NCBI GenBank assembly: GCA_903907995.1
Contig: CAIVQH010000053.1
Coordinates: 1-35,524 of the forward strand
From: an uncultured Verrucomicrobiota bacterium
GTDB taxonomy: Bacteria > Verrucomicrobiota > Verrucomicrobiia > Limisphaerales > UBA9464
Reading direction: 5' to 3'
DNA length: 35,524 nucleotides
Made by a program: the position numbers and the translations under genes. Of this stretch, positions 15,876-23,282 are shown piece after piece. The notes beneath the pieces were generated by a model that saw only the letters and a program-made list of their open reading frames with translations, did not search any database and was not told the origin of the DNA. Every line of letters starts with the position of its first letter. Position 1 is the stretch's first letter.

Positions 15876-16838
15876 TTAGCCAAACAGGCGCTTCCACCAA
15901 TTGCTGCCCGGCACGCCGGCCGGCCGCGCGAAGGCCGCCGGTCCACCGGTCAGAGCCGCATAGTGCTGGATTGCGCGGTGGGTGGAACCGATCCGTTCAC
16001 GGCTGAATCCGTTGGCGGTCAGGATGCCCGAGAGGGCGGTGAGGTCCGGAATGCGCTTTTCGGTTATACCCACGATGGCTGCGGCCACCGCGCAGGTGTC
16101 CAGAGGGGACTCCATGCAGATGGTGTGGTCGCCCAGCAGTTCCCGCCAGCGCGGCTCGCACTTCTTGCGGCGATCCAGATCCGGGATCAGGAAGAAGACG
16201 TGGTAGGATTCGGCCGCCGCGGCGATCACCTCTTCGATGGGAATGTCCTCGTCGAGTTTTTCACCCACGAGCGCCTCGATGTGGTGCCGCGACACGGTAG
16301 GGTAGGGAAGCTCGTCACCCGTGAGGAAGAGATAGCCCTTCTGCTTGCGCTTCACCCAGTTGTCCATGTCGGTGTGTTGCGCGGCGACATAGAAGGCGAG
16401 TTCGTAGCTTTCCTGTCCCGTCCCGCCACCGCCGCCTTCGAGGTAGCTCCAGGTCAGCCACTGATCCATCAGCTCCGCCGTGCTTTCAAATTGGCCCACC
16501 TGCAACGCGGCCACATCGGAGTTCGCATCACCGATCGCCATGAACATCGGCTGCGGATCGGACACGCCGCAGGCCGTGAGCAGCTTCATCAGGTTGGGCA
16601 GCTCCTGCTTCGCCAAAAGCTCCGGAATGGCCCCCATCGAGCCCGTGACATCCAGCGCAAAGACGATCCCGAGGGAATTGGGATGATCCGCACTGTCACG
16701 GCATTCGCGCACTTTCAGTCCCTTGGGATTCATCAGGGCATGACATTGCCGCTGCTTGAAGACTTCCGCTCCCGCCTGGTGCGCCCGGCCGGCGGTCAGT
16801 GCGGCGTGGGCGGCATAGGAATAGTTTCCGTAACCCAT
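15876..16838 (-). CDS. VWA (von Willebrand factor A) domain protein with MIDAS
   Basis: A 320-residue protein, probably cytoplasmic since no signal peptide or membrane helix is seen. It has a conserved N-terminal tag (MGYGNYSYAAHAAL) and a HALMNPKGLKVRECRDSADHP strip. The VWA core follows, with MIDAS ALDVTGSM (D63-x-T-x-S67), FMAIGDANSD and the third metal-loop region YLFLTGDELP. The QFESTAELMDQWLTW and GGGGGTGQESYELA segments look family-specific. The C-terminus PGSNWWKRLFG reads like a docking peptide. VWA proteins of this kind usually act as metal-dependent assembly partners for ATPases or kinases. It lies between the pseudokinase (43 bp upstream) and the PurA-like gene (12 bp downstream), which suggests a complex. 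Confidence 0.85.
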   Translation of the reverse strand: MGYGNYSYAAHAALTAGRAHQAGAEVFKQRQCHALMNPKGLKVRECRDSADHPNSLGIVFALDVTGSMGAIPELLAKQELPNLMKLLTACGVSDPQPMFMAIGDANSDVAALQVGQFESTAELMDQWLTWSYLEGGGGGTGQESYELAFYVAAQHTDMDNWVKRKQKGYLFLTGDELPYPTVSRHHIEALVGEKLDEDIPIEEVIAAAAESYHVFFLIPDLDRRKKCEPRWRELLGDHTICMESPLDTCAVAAAIVGITEKRIPDLTALSGILTANGFSRERIGSTHRAIQHYAALTGGPAAFARPAGVPGSNWWKRLFG

Positions 16839-16881
16839 AATGAATGCTTTCCGGTGTGTTTGGTGTTCTCTGATCGATGCG

Positions 16882-17826
16882 TCAAACCGTCAGGGAAACG
16901 AACGCGGGCGGGCCGAAGGCGGCCCTCGCCGCGGCTTGTAACAGGCCGTCCAAGCCGTCCGTCCCCTGCTCGCTGCAAAATTTCTCGTCCTGACCGGCCC
17001 GGGTCACCAGTTGGGCCAGCCCGGTCGGGATGTGGCTGGGGATCGTGTTTCCGTCGCCGGCCCCGTTTAGCAACACGGAAATAACGCGGGCGCTGTGCAG
17101 GATATCCGTGGCCTGGGCCTGTGCATGGACAATTGGTTCGGCCGAAGCCCATCCGATCAGCCGAATGCCATGGTCCTGCGGGTGGACCAGCGCGTGTTCG
17201 GGCCGGACATCGCCGTGAGCCCAGCCCTGACGGTGAATGAAACCAAGAACTTCAAGCACGCGCCGCCAGATCCAGACCGCATGGCGCGGATCGAGGCCCT
17301 GCGGATAAAGTTCGTTCAGCGACGCCAAACTGCCCCAGAAGCCGTTGGGATGCCGCAGCACCAGTGCGTGCCGGTCCTGGGTCCCCTCCACCATACCCTG
17401 GGCCATCACCTCCGGCAGACGTTGCGAGAAATACGAGCCGTCCATGCCGCTGCCCAACGCTTGCAATTCCCGCAGCACCTCCGCTTCCCGTGCGTAGCGC
17501 GAGGCCGCCTTGGGCGAGGACGAAAGTTTGATGGTGGCCAGCGACGGCGACAGCCCGAGCCGCTGCGCCAGATAGACCTGCGAGATCTCGCCGCTGCCCA
17601 AGAGCTGCTTCAGCTGATAGCGCTCTCCGGCGCATTCGATGTCCCGACCGGCCGCGGCGGATTGCAGACGCGCCCGGGCCAGGGCCTGGCGAAACGTGTC
17701 GCGACTCACCACCGATTCAGTCCGGGAGATCAGCGCACCGCAGGAGATGCACTTGACCGTGCGCCAGATGGCCACCCTTGGGAGCGGCGCACCGCATTGC
17801 GGGCAGCTGATCGAAACCCAGGCCAT
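16882..17826 (-). CDS. Zinc-ribbon plus protein-kinase-like (probable pseudokinase) protein
   Basis: A 314-residue protein starting at ATG 17826, supported by GGAAGGA 8 bp upstream. A zinc ribbon (C8-x2-C11, C26-x2-C29) comes first, then a linker, then a protein-kinase fold. The fold has a glycine loop LLGSGEISQVYLA (75-87), ATIKL with Lys100, Glu114 or Glu116 in the C helix, and the catalytic loop HGDVRPEH (204-211). The catalytic Asp206 remains, but the loop Asn is His211 and the DFG motif reads IGWA (224-227), so the metal-binding Asp is missing. A pseudokinase or an atypical kinase is likely. No transmembrane segment is visible. It heads the three-gene unit with the VWA and PurA-like genes and diverges from the MBL-fold gene. 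Confidence 0.8.
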   Translation of the reverse strand: MAWVSISCPQCGAPLPRVAIWRTVKCISCGALISRTESVVSRDTFRQALARARLQSAAAGRDIECAGERYQLKQLLGSGEISQVYLAQRLGLSPSLATIKLSSSPKAASRYAREAEVLRELQALGSGMDGSYFSQRLPEVMAQGMVEGTQDRHALVLRHPNGFWGSLASLNELYPQGLDPRHAVWIWRRVLEVLGFIHRQGWAHGDVRPEHALVHPQDHGIRLIGWASAEPIVHAQAQATDILHSARVISVLLNGAGDGNTIPSHIPTGLAQLVTRAGQDEKFCSEQGTDGLDGLLQAAARAAFGPPAFVSLTV

Positions 17827-17834
17827 CAAGGTTG

Positions 17835-17841
17835 TCCTTCC
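17835..17841 (-). promoter_or_regulatory. Ribosome binding site fixing the pseudokinase start
   Basis: GGAAGGA on the minus strand, 8 bp before ATG 17826. It excludes the in-frame start 51 bp further upstream, whose extra residues (PALLWPPPPARGRTTL) are not zinc-ribbon-like. Confidence 0.6.
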
Positions 17842-18055
17842 GCGGGCGGGCGGTGGCGGCCAGAGCAGGGCAGGCAATGGGACCGGGACGGACTCAGGAA
17901 AAGGCCGCTTTCAAAGCCCTCGAAAACGCCTCTTTTCCCGTGATCCGAATTGTCCCGTGCGGAGGTCATGCAGTCCTTAGTGCTTGGGAGCGTGAGCATC
18001 CCCGCCGTCTTGCCAAGCATGTTTTCCAGCGCGCCTTTCGTCAGACCTCCGCTCA

Positions 18056-18061
18056 TATACT
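18056..18061 (+). promoter_or_regulatory. Candidate -10 element for the MBL/REC/GAF gene
   Basis: TATACT lies 31 bp before ATG 18092. No good -35 is seen at 16-18 bp upstream. If real, transcription would start near 18068, after the GTG at 18062, and this favours ATG 18092 or 18104 as the start. The rest of the 265-bp divergent region toward the pseudokinase holds no gene that I can see. Confidence 0.35.
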
Positions 18062-18091
18062 GTGACCTTTCAGCGGATCGCTTTCTGGGCT

Positions 18092-19957
18092 ATGTCTTTG
18101 TGTATGCCATCGGCGCGCGTGCAATTCTGGGGAACCCGCGGTTCGCTCGCGAAACCCGGCCCACCCACCCTTCGCTACGGTGGCAATACGTCCTGCGTCC
18201 AGCTGACCTCGCCGGCGGGCACCCACGTCATCATCGACGCCGGCACGGGCGCGCATGATCTCGGGCGGGCCCTGCTGGCCCAGGCAAGCCAGCAAACTCC
18301 CGGGCTGCCGTTGCGCGGGCACATCCTCATCAGCCACACGCATTGGGATCATATCCAGGGGTTCCCCTTTTTCGCGCCGCTTTTTGTGCGCGGGGGCCAG
18401 TGGGACATCTACGGCCCCGCCGGTCTCGGCCGGTCGCTGCATGACACGCTCGCCGGGCAGATGCAGTACACCTACTTCCCCGTCACTCTGGAAGATATGG
18501 GGGCCAGCATCCGGTTCCACGATCTCGTCGAAGGCGTGTTCGAGATTGATGACCTCCGGATCACCACGCGTTATCTCAACCATCCGGTCCTCACGCTTGG
18601 CTACCGTCTCGAGACGGACCGCGCCACCATCGTCTATTGCTGTGATCACGAGCCGCATGCGCGGGTGCCCGGCCAGCACCCGCCGCTGCACGAGAGCGAC
18701 CGCCAGCATCAGCGCTTCCTCGCCGGTGCCGATCTGCTGATTCACGACGCGCAATTTACGGACGCGGAATATCCGTCTCGGAAGGGCTGGGGTCACAGCA
18801 CCGTCGAGTACGTCGTGGAAATGGCCGAAGCGGCGGGTGTCAAACAGGTGGCCCTGGCCCATCACGACCCCACGCGAACGGATGACGCCCTGAACCAGAT
18901 CGTGGCCGGCACGCGCGCGACCCTCGCCGCCCGGCAATCATCGTTACAGGTGTTCGCCGCCGCTGAGGGTCAGGTCATCGAGCTGTCCACCCGCGAAAGC
19001 GCGCGAGTGGCTCCGCTGGCCAGAGAAAACCTCGGGACGGCCGCGCCCGCCGCCGCCCCCGCCTTGCGCCATGCCACCGTCCTGCATGTGGCGACGGAGA
19101 CCACGCTCGTATTGAACCTCGCCGAAGCCGCCCGTGGGGATGGGGTGCAGGTCCGGCAGGCCACGGATGCCAGGACCGCTTTGGCCATCGCGACCGCGTT
19201 CCCGCCCGACCTGATCGTGCTGGAGGACCAGGCTCCCGGCCTCGACGCGTTATCGCTCTGCCGTGACCTGCGGGCGTCGTCCGATGTCCACCTGAAGGTG
19301 GTGCCGATCATCGTGGTTGCCGCCAAGGAGCGGGCTGCGGAGGGCCAGGCCGCCGGCGTCACCGCGTGGTTGGTAAGTCCCTTCTCGGACCAATACGCCC
19401 GCGCCTTTCTGCAATCGTGGCTCCTGCGCTCGAAGTGCCGCTGGGCGCGGGCCCCGATCCCGACGGACGAGGAACAACGGCTGCAGGCTCTGCGTCAGCT
19501 CGGGATCCTCGACACCCCGGCGGAAGAGCGATTCGACCGCCTCACCCGGCTGGCCGCCGCGCTGGCGGATGTGCCCATCGTCACGGTGACGCTGGTCGAG
19601 ACGAACCGGCAATGGTTCAAATCCTGCCTCGGACTGGAGGCCCGGGAAACGCCGCGCGAGCTTTCGTTCTGTGCGCATGTCGTGGTGGATCGCCAGGCAC
19701 TGGTGGTAGCGGACACCTTCGCGGACGACCGCTTCGCGGACCATCCGCTCGTCCTTGGCGCCCCGCGCATCCGCTTCTACGCCGGGTTCCCCGTCTTCCA
19801 CGAGGACGGCGTCTGCCTGGGCACGCTGTGCCTGATCGACACCCGCCCGCGTCAGCTCGGCGAAAGCACGCTCCTGCAGTTGCGGGAACTCGCCGGCCTC
19901 GTCGAACAGGAACTCCACACCGCTCCGCGTCGGGCTTCCAAAGGCAACGGGAATTAG
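18092..19957 (+). CDS. Metallo-beta-lactamase fold hydrolase fused to a degenerate receiver domain and a GAF domain
   Basis: A 621-residue protein (617 if it starts at ATG 18104). The N-terminal MBL domain (~1-285) begins VQFWGTRGSLAKPG and holds the metal motif SHTHWDHIQGFPFF, a later CCDHEPHA and LAHHDPTR, as in the phosphodiesterase-like MBL proteins of signalling fusions. A receiver-like domain follows (~325-445): DLIVLEDQAPGLDALSLCRDLR aligns with a REC acceptor strand, but the phospho-acceptor Asp is Glu, the N-terminal acidic pair is missing and the conserved Lys is Ser (VSPFS). The C-terminal GAF domain (~465-605) runs LGILDTPAEERFDRL to GTLCLIDTRPRQL. The protein is likely cytoplasmic and may hydrolyse a nucleotide or phosphodiester under small-molecule control; the substrate is unknown. 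Confidence 0.82.
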   Translation: MSLCMPSARVQFWGTRGSLAKPGPPTLRYGGNTSCVQLTSPAGTHVIIDAGTGAHDLGRALLAQASQQTPGLPLRGHILISHTHWDHIQGFPFFAPLFVRGGQWDIYGPAGLGRSLHDTLAGQMQYTYFPVTLEDMGASIRFHDLVEGVFEIDDLRITTRYLNHPVLTLGYRLETDRATIVYCCDHEPHARVPGQHPPLHESDRQHQRFLAGADLLIHDAQFTDAEYPSRKGWGHSTVEYVVEMAEAAGVKQVALAHHDPTRTDDALNQIVAGTRATLAARQSSLQVFAAAEGQVIELSTRESARVAPLARENLGTAAPAAAPALRHATVLHVATETTLVLNLAEAARGDGVQVRQATDARTALAIATAFPPDLIVLEDQAPGLDALSLCRDLRASSDVHLKVVPIIVVAAKERAAEGQAAGVTAWLVSPFSDQYARAFLQSWLLRSKCRWARAPIPTDEEQRLQALRQLGILDTPAEERFDRLTRLAAALADVPIVTVTLVETNRQWFKSCLGLEARETPRELSFCAHVVVDRQALVVADTFADDRFADHPLVLGAPRIRFYAGFPVFHEDGVCLGTLCLIDTRPRQLGESTLLQLRELAGLVEQELHTAPRRASKGNGN

Positions 19958-20052
19958 CGGGACGCTGGCCCGGGAGCGGTCCCGTTGGGCACACCGTGAA
20001 AACCCGGCTGGAGTTTTGTGTCCCGGCATTGCCAGCCGCTGGCCGCCACCCC

Positions 20053-20877
20053 TTACGGTTTCCTGGCCGGCTCAGTGAACCCGTCAAACCCTTCGAACCC
20101 GTCGGTTTCGATGAGCATCACTTCGCCTTTCGAAGGCTCCGGGGGCAACGGTTTGTCACTCTTCGAAAGGGATTGCGACCCGGGCGGGATGACCGTGATT
20201 CCTGATTCCCGGACGTACTTGAGCGGCACATCCGAATCCTTGTCCACCACCTGCGTCCCATCGGCGGCGATGATGTATTGGCCCTTGGTGCCGCCACCGC
20301 CGATGACCGCGAGTCCGCCGCCGCTCCTCACTTCCAACGTGCTGCCGGCCACGAGCGAACGCACCGCGACGACCACATTTCCTCTGGCCAGAGACAGGCT
20401 CACCTTCAGCACCGGTGTGCTTCCGGCATGGGCCAGCTTCTCGATCTTCAGTTCCGAGTCCGGTTGCAGGCGCACAGTCGTGGCCATTCGCTTGAGGAAG
20501 ATGTCCACGCGCGCATCCTTTCCGGTCCGGATGACCGTTCCCTCCTTGAAACTTCCCTCCCAGAGGCGCTTGACGGAACCATCCTCAGCCCCGCCACCAC
20601 TGACAGTGTCCCCCTGTTTGAATGTTTTCAGCGGGGAAAAGGTGGTGCCGTCCTCGGAATATTCACACACCCCGCTGACGTCCAGCACCACCGCCTGCGA
20701 TTCGGCGGAACCCGTCGGCGACGAGACCCGTGCGGGCAGCGTCCGTACCGACTGCGCTTGGGCCATCGGGAGAGCTGCCAATTGCAGGAAAGCCGCCCCC
20801 AATGCCAAGGGCACCGGCATCCTCCGCAGCAGACGGGAAGAAGTCCCCGCCCGCGATTGTTTGATCAAAGTTTTCAT
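20053..20877 (-). CDS. Exported FecR-domain-like protein
   Basis: A 274-residue protein with a long signal peptide (RRMPVPLALGAAFLQLAALP, cut near AQAQ). The middle (~60-190) resembles the FecR domain: a glycine-rich G(D/E)TV.GG turn, WEGSFKEGTVIRTGKDARVDIFLKRM, and VRLQPDSELKIEKL, the strand pattern of FecR/LPXTG-like beta sandwiches. The C-terminal ~50 residues are Ser/Pro/Lys-rich and end in an acidic FEGFDGF stretch. In Verrucomicrobia such proteins are free-standing exported FecR-like domains, with no sigma/FecA system beside them. The role is unknown. It diverges from the DUF2959 lipoprotein over 365 bp. Confidence 0.7.
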   Translation of the reverse strand: MKTLIKQSRAGTSSRLLRRMPVPLALGAAFLQLAALPMAQAQSVRTLPARVSSPTGSAESQAVVLDVSGVCEYSEDGTTFSPLKTFKQGDTVSGGGAEDGSVKRLWEGSFKEGTVIRTGKDARVDIFLKRMATTVRLQPDSELKIEKLAHAGSTPVLKVSLSLARGNVVVAVRSLVAGSTLEVRSGGGLAVIGGGGTKGQYIIAADGTQVVDKDSDVPLKYVRESGITVIPPGSQSLSKSDKPLPPEPSKGEVMLIETDGFEGFDGFTEPARKP

Positions 20878-21242
20878 ATTACGATTTCCCTTTCGAGTTG
20901 TGGGATGCTTCGCCGCTGGCGGACATTCCGTTAACCGCCTGGGTCAGGCGGCGGGGCGATGCTGAACCGCTTCCATACCGCGCCTTGCCGCTGACGCCCC
21001 GTTCAGTCCGGCCATTTTTGCAGGCAGGTTACCTTAATGGTGGCGGGAGCCGCTCACCACGGGGTGAAACCCTACCATTGCCTGGAGCTCCCCGAGGGCA
21101 GGCGGTCTGAAGGTGCGACTGCGGAATGCCCGCTGGCGCACCGGGCAGCGCGCTTTCGGCGGATAAGGTGCCGTGCGCCAAAAGCGTGAAAGCGCCCGCC
21201 TTTGACTTTTCAACCCCGCGGTCGGGGCATAGCTTGGAGCCG
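20878..21242. other. Divergent intergenic region, 365 bp
   Basis: No gene is supported here. It holds the start regions of the FecR-like gene (minus) and the DUF2959 gene (plus). TTGACT at 21202-21207 could be a -35 for the lipoprotein, but no good -10 follows at normal spacing. A CCCCG-CGGT-CGGGG hairpin (21214-21227) sits just before the start. Confidence 0.4.
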
Positions 21243-21893
21243 ATGAATCGCATGCCCGTTCGCCTCGGCCTCCTCGCAGTGTTGTTGGCGACCCTGTTCG
21301 TGGGCTGTCAGAGCGCCTACTACGACGTGATGGAGAAGTTCGGCATCGAGAAGCGTGACCTGCTCAAAAAGGCCGTCACCCGCGCACGGGACCAACAGAA
21401 GGAAGCCGGTGGGGAGTTCAAGGACGCCCTGACACGCCTGCAGGAGGTCTATGGGGGCACAGGTACGGACCTCGAAAAGACCTACTCCAAGCTGAAATCG
21501 AATCTCGAGCGGTGCGAATCCGAGGCGGCCCAGGTGAGGACACGCATCAAGGACATGGATCGCATCGCCTCCGATCTCTTCGCGGAATGGGAGGGCGAGA
21601 TCGGCCGTTTTTCCAATCCCGCATTTGCGACGGACAGCCGCCGGAAACTTTCCGAAACCCGGGACAAATACCAGCAGCTGTCCGCGTCCCTGCGGAATGC
21701 GGAATCGAAAATGGAACCCGTCCTGAGGTCGTTTCAGGACAACGTCCTCTACCTGAAGCACAACCTGAACGCCGCCGCCATCGGCTCGCTCCGGGGCGAG
21801 TCCTCCCGCATCGAGGCCCAGATCCAGACGCTCATTTCCGAAATGAACAGCTCGATCGCGGAGGCCGATGCGTTCATCAAGACGCTGAACTGA
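21243..21893 (+). CDS. DUF2959 family lipoprotein
   Basis: A 216-residue protein with a lipoprotein signal (LGLLAVLLATLFVGC, cysteine at residue 22), so it is membrane-anchored. Its long helical body matches DUF2959: YDVMEKFGIEKRDLL, VTRARDQQKEAGGEFKDAL, the GTGTDLEKTY step, RIKDMDRIASDLFAEWE, NVLYLKHNLNAAAIGSL and SSIAEADAFIK. The sequence is strongly coiled-coil-like. The family is common in gammaproteobacteria and Verrucomicrobia and its function is not established. ATG 21243 is the only start that keeps the lipobox at the normal place. An IS3 transposase remnant follows 67 bp later. Confidence 0.88.
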   Translation: MNRMPVRLGLLAVLLATLFVGCQSAYYDVMEKFGIEKRDLLKKAVTRARDQQKEAGGEFKDALTRLQEVYGGTGTDLEKTYSKLKSNLERCESEAAQVRTRIKDMDRIASDLFAEWEGEIGRFSNPAFATDSRRKLSETRDKYQQLSASLRNAESKMEPVLRSFQDNVLYLKHNLNAAAIGSLRGESSRIEAQIQTLISEMNSSIAEADAFIKTLN

Positions 21894-21960
21894 GGTCGTC
21901 CGCCAGGCGCCTTTTCCAAGCAGATCGCTTCATCCCCACAGCTGCCGGTCGAGCGAGCGG

Positions 21961-22071
21961 CACTGGATCGCCCATTACGACGAAGTCGCGCCCCACGGCG
22001 CCCTCGCCCTGTCCTCGCCAGCCACTTTCGATCAACGGTCGTTGACAGAGTCACACCCCTATACCAACTAA
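21961..22071 (+). pseudogene. IS3-type transposase (OrfB) C-terminal remnant
   Basis: The frame reads HWIAHYDEVAPHGALALSSP, then ATFDQRSL, and stops at 22069-22071. It matches the tail of IS3-family OrfB integrases (W...YN..RPH.ALG..(T/S)P..F). There is no start and no catalytic core, so this is a scar of an old insertion. It lies in the ~300-bp gap between the DUF2959 gene and the small membrane protein; the rest of the gap shows nothing else. Confidence 0.55.
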
Positions 22072-22196
22072 TCCTCTGTCCAGCCCTAGCTGGGCCACAC
22101 CACGGATGGGTGAGAAACGCCGCGACCTTCGTGGCCCCGACTGATAGGAATTTGGTTTCGATGCGCCGCGGAACCATCCAATCATCCAAAGAACCA

Positions 22197-22715
22197 ATGA
22201 ACACGTTCGCCGAATTGCTCAAGAGCTGGGAATCCTTCTATGTGGCTGTTGCCACAGCCGCGGCGACTCTCATGGGGCTGCTCTTCGTCGCGCTTTCGGT
22301 CAACCTGCAACTCTTGCGCGGTCCTGACGGCGCGCATCATCGCGACACCGCAGTTCGCACGTTCGGTGATTTTCTGCTCACACTGATGCTTTCCCTGGCC
22401 CTTTTGATTCCGCATCAGGAACCCATCGGGTTGGTCACGACCCTCTTCGTCATGGGGTTTGTCCGCGGGGTAAACCTGGTCCGGCAGGCTTCGAAGGCCC
22501 GCCGAACCACAACAAGGCATTCAAGCGCCTCTCCGGTCGTCCGGGATTATGCGCTGCCCGTCTTGGCCTCGGTCGGAATGATCGCGGTAGCCGTAATGAT
22601 TCTGTGCGGCCACTTCGCATTGATCCTTTTGGTGGGAGTTGTCTTCGCCATGCTCCTTACCGCATGCCTGAACGCTTGGTCTCTACTTCTGCATCAAGCC
22701 CGTACGGTTGATTGA
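22197..22715 (+). CDS. Small integral membrane protein, unknown function
   Basis: A 172-residue protein with about four hydrophobic segments: FYVAVATAAATLMGLLFVAL (~12-31), FLLTLMLSLALLI (~57-69), LPVLASVGMIAVAVMIL (~120-138) and FALILLVGVVFAMLLTACL (~141-160). The N-terminal NTFAELLKSWESFYV..AATL.GLLFVA layout occurs in uncharacterised bacterial membrane proteins. No catalytic residues are recognised. ATG 22197 was chosen because the upstream frame (to 22110) is hydrophilic and unlike the family. The gene stands alone between two mobile-element remnants, which hints at an accessory spot. Confidence 0.65.
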   Translation: MNTFAELLKSWESFYVAVATAAATLMGLLFVALSVNLQLLRGPDGAHHRDTAVRTFGDFLLTLMLSLALLIPHQEPIGLVTTLFVMGFVRGVNLVRQASKARRTTTRHSSASPVVRDYALPVLASVGMIAVAVMILCGHFALILLVGVVFAMLLTACLNAWSLLLHQARTVD

Positions 22716-22777
22716 GCGTGGCGGCGCGATTATCATCAAAGCTCAGCAGTCTTATATTGCCCCACCGTTACGCCTCA

Positions 22778-22888
22778 TCAATGCGGATATAATGTCTGGC
22801 CACACTCAGTCAGCCGGTTGACTGATTGGCCGATGCACTCAGCCAAATGAGTCTTGCCGACGCCAAGAGACCCCAAGTAGAGGACCTC
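22778..22888 (-). pseudogene. P-loop ATPase fragment, IstB-like (IS21)
   Basis: The minus strand reads EVLYLGSLGVGKTHLAECIG, then QSVNRLTECGQ, to a stop at 22778-22780. A stop codon lies a few codons upstream of this stretch. GVGKTHLA followed by a short helix is typical of the IstB helper ATPase of IS21 elements. No Walker B or second gene (istA) is present, so this is a remnant. A Clp-type AAA fragment is a less likely alternative, because those usually have GKTE. Confidence 0.5.
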
Positions 22889-22998
22889 GGTGCGACAGAA
22901 TCTTCACGGGCGTTTTCCAATCTATCCCCGTCTCCCGTAGCACCTGACGCCGGCCCTTGATCAACGATCAAGAAATTCGCGTAAACTGTTGATTATGT

Positions 22999-23084
22999 TG
23001 GTGCCGGTGGAGGGACTCGAACCCCCACTCCCTTGCGAGAACCAGATTTTGAGTCTAGCGCGTCTGCCATTTCGCCACACCGGC
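22999..23084 (-). tRNA. tRNA-Leu (anticodon CAA), CCA encoded
   Basis: On the minus strand the acceptor GCCGGTG pairs with CACCGGC. The anticodon loop CTCAAAA between CTAGA and TCTGG gives anticodon CAA. A long variable arm (TTCTCGCAAGGGAG region) marks it as class II, the T loop is GGTTCGAGTCC, the discriminator is A73 and CCA is encoded. Together these give tRNA-Leu reading UUG. Confidence 0.95.
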
Positions 23085-23111
23085 ACCGGGGGCGCGTAAA
23101 ACGCCCGGTTG

Positions 23112-23139
23112 GTATGCGGGACGGCCCGCCGGTTGGCAA
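23112..23139 (-). promoter_or_regulatory. Candidate promoter for tRNA-Leu
   Basis: On the minus strand, TTGCCA (23139-23134) and GCATAC (23117-23112) are 16 bp apart. The predicted start near 23105 is about 20 bp before the mature 5' end. The -10 match is only fair. Confidence 0.35.
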
Positions 23140-23172
23140 CCTCCAAAGCGCGGGGCGGGGAGCGTCCCAAGC

Positions 23173-23200
23173 GCGGAATGCGGAGCGGGGAGCGCGAAGC
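23173..23200. repeat. Heptad-periodic repeat upstream of abgT
   Basis: Four consecutive 7-mers, GCGGAAT GCGGAGC GGGGAGC GCGAAGC, share a G.GGA.. or similar core. A related GCGGGGAGCG block precedes them at 23155-23164. They lie between tRNA-Leu and the start of the AbgT gene. Confidence 0.55.
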
Positions 23201-23282
23201 CACAACGACTGGCCGTTCCGGCTCGCCCAAAGGCAAAATCCCTCGCCGCGTCGGCCGTCTTCGATGAGTCTCCAGCTTCGTC

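Noticed and set aside
15801-17084. A 427-codon plus-strand frame over the VWA gene
   Set aside because: It is a shadow of the VWA and pseudokinase genes; no recognisable domain.
22778-22888. Fragment of a Clp-type AAA ATPase
   Set aside because: The KTHLA sequence after the P-loop fits IstB better and no Clp motifs flank it.
22956-22972. Terminator for tRNA-Leu (CTTGATC-AAC-GATCAAG)
   Set aside because: The stem is perfect but no T-tract follows on the minus strand.
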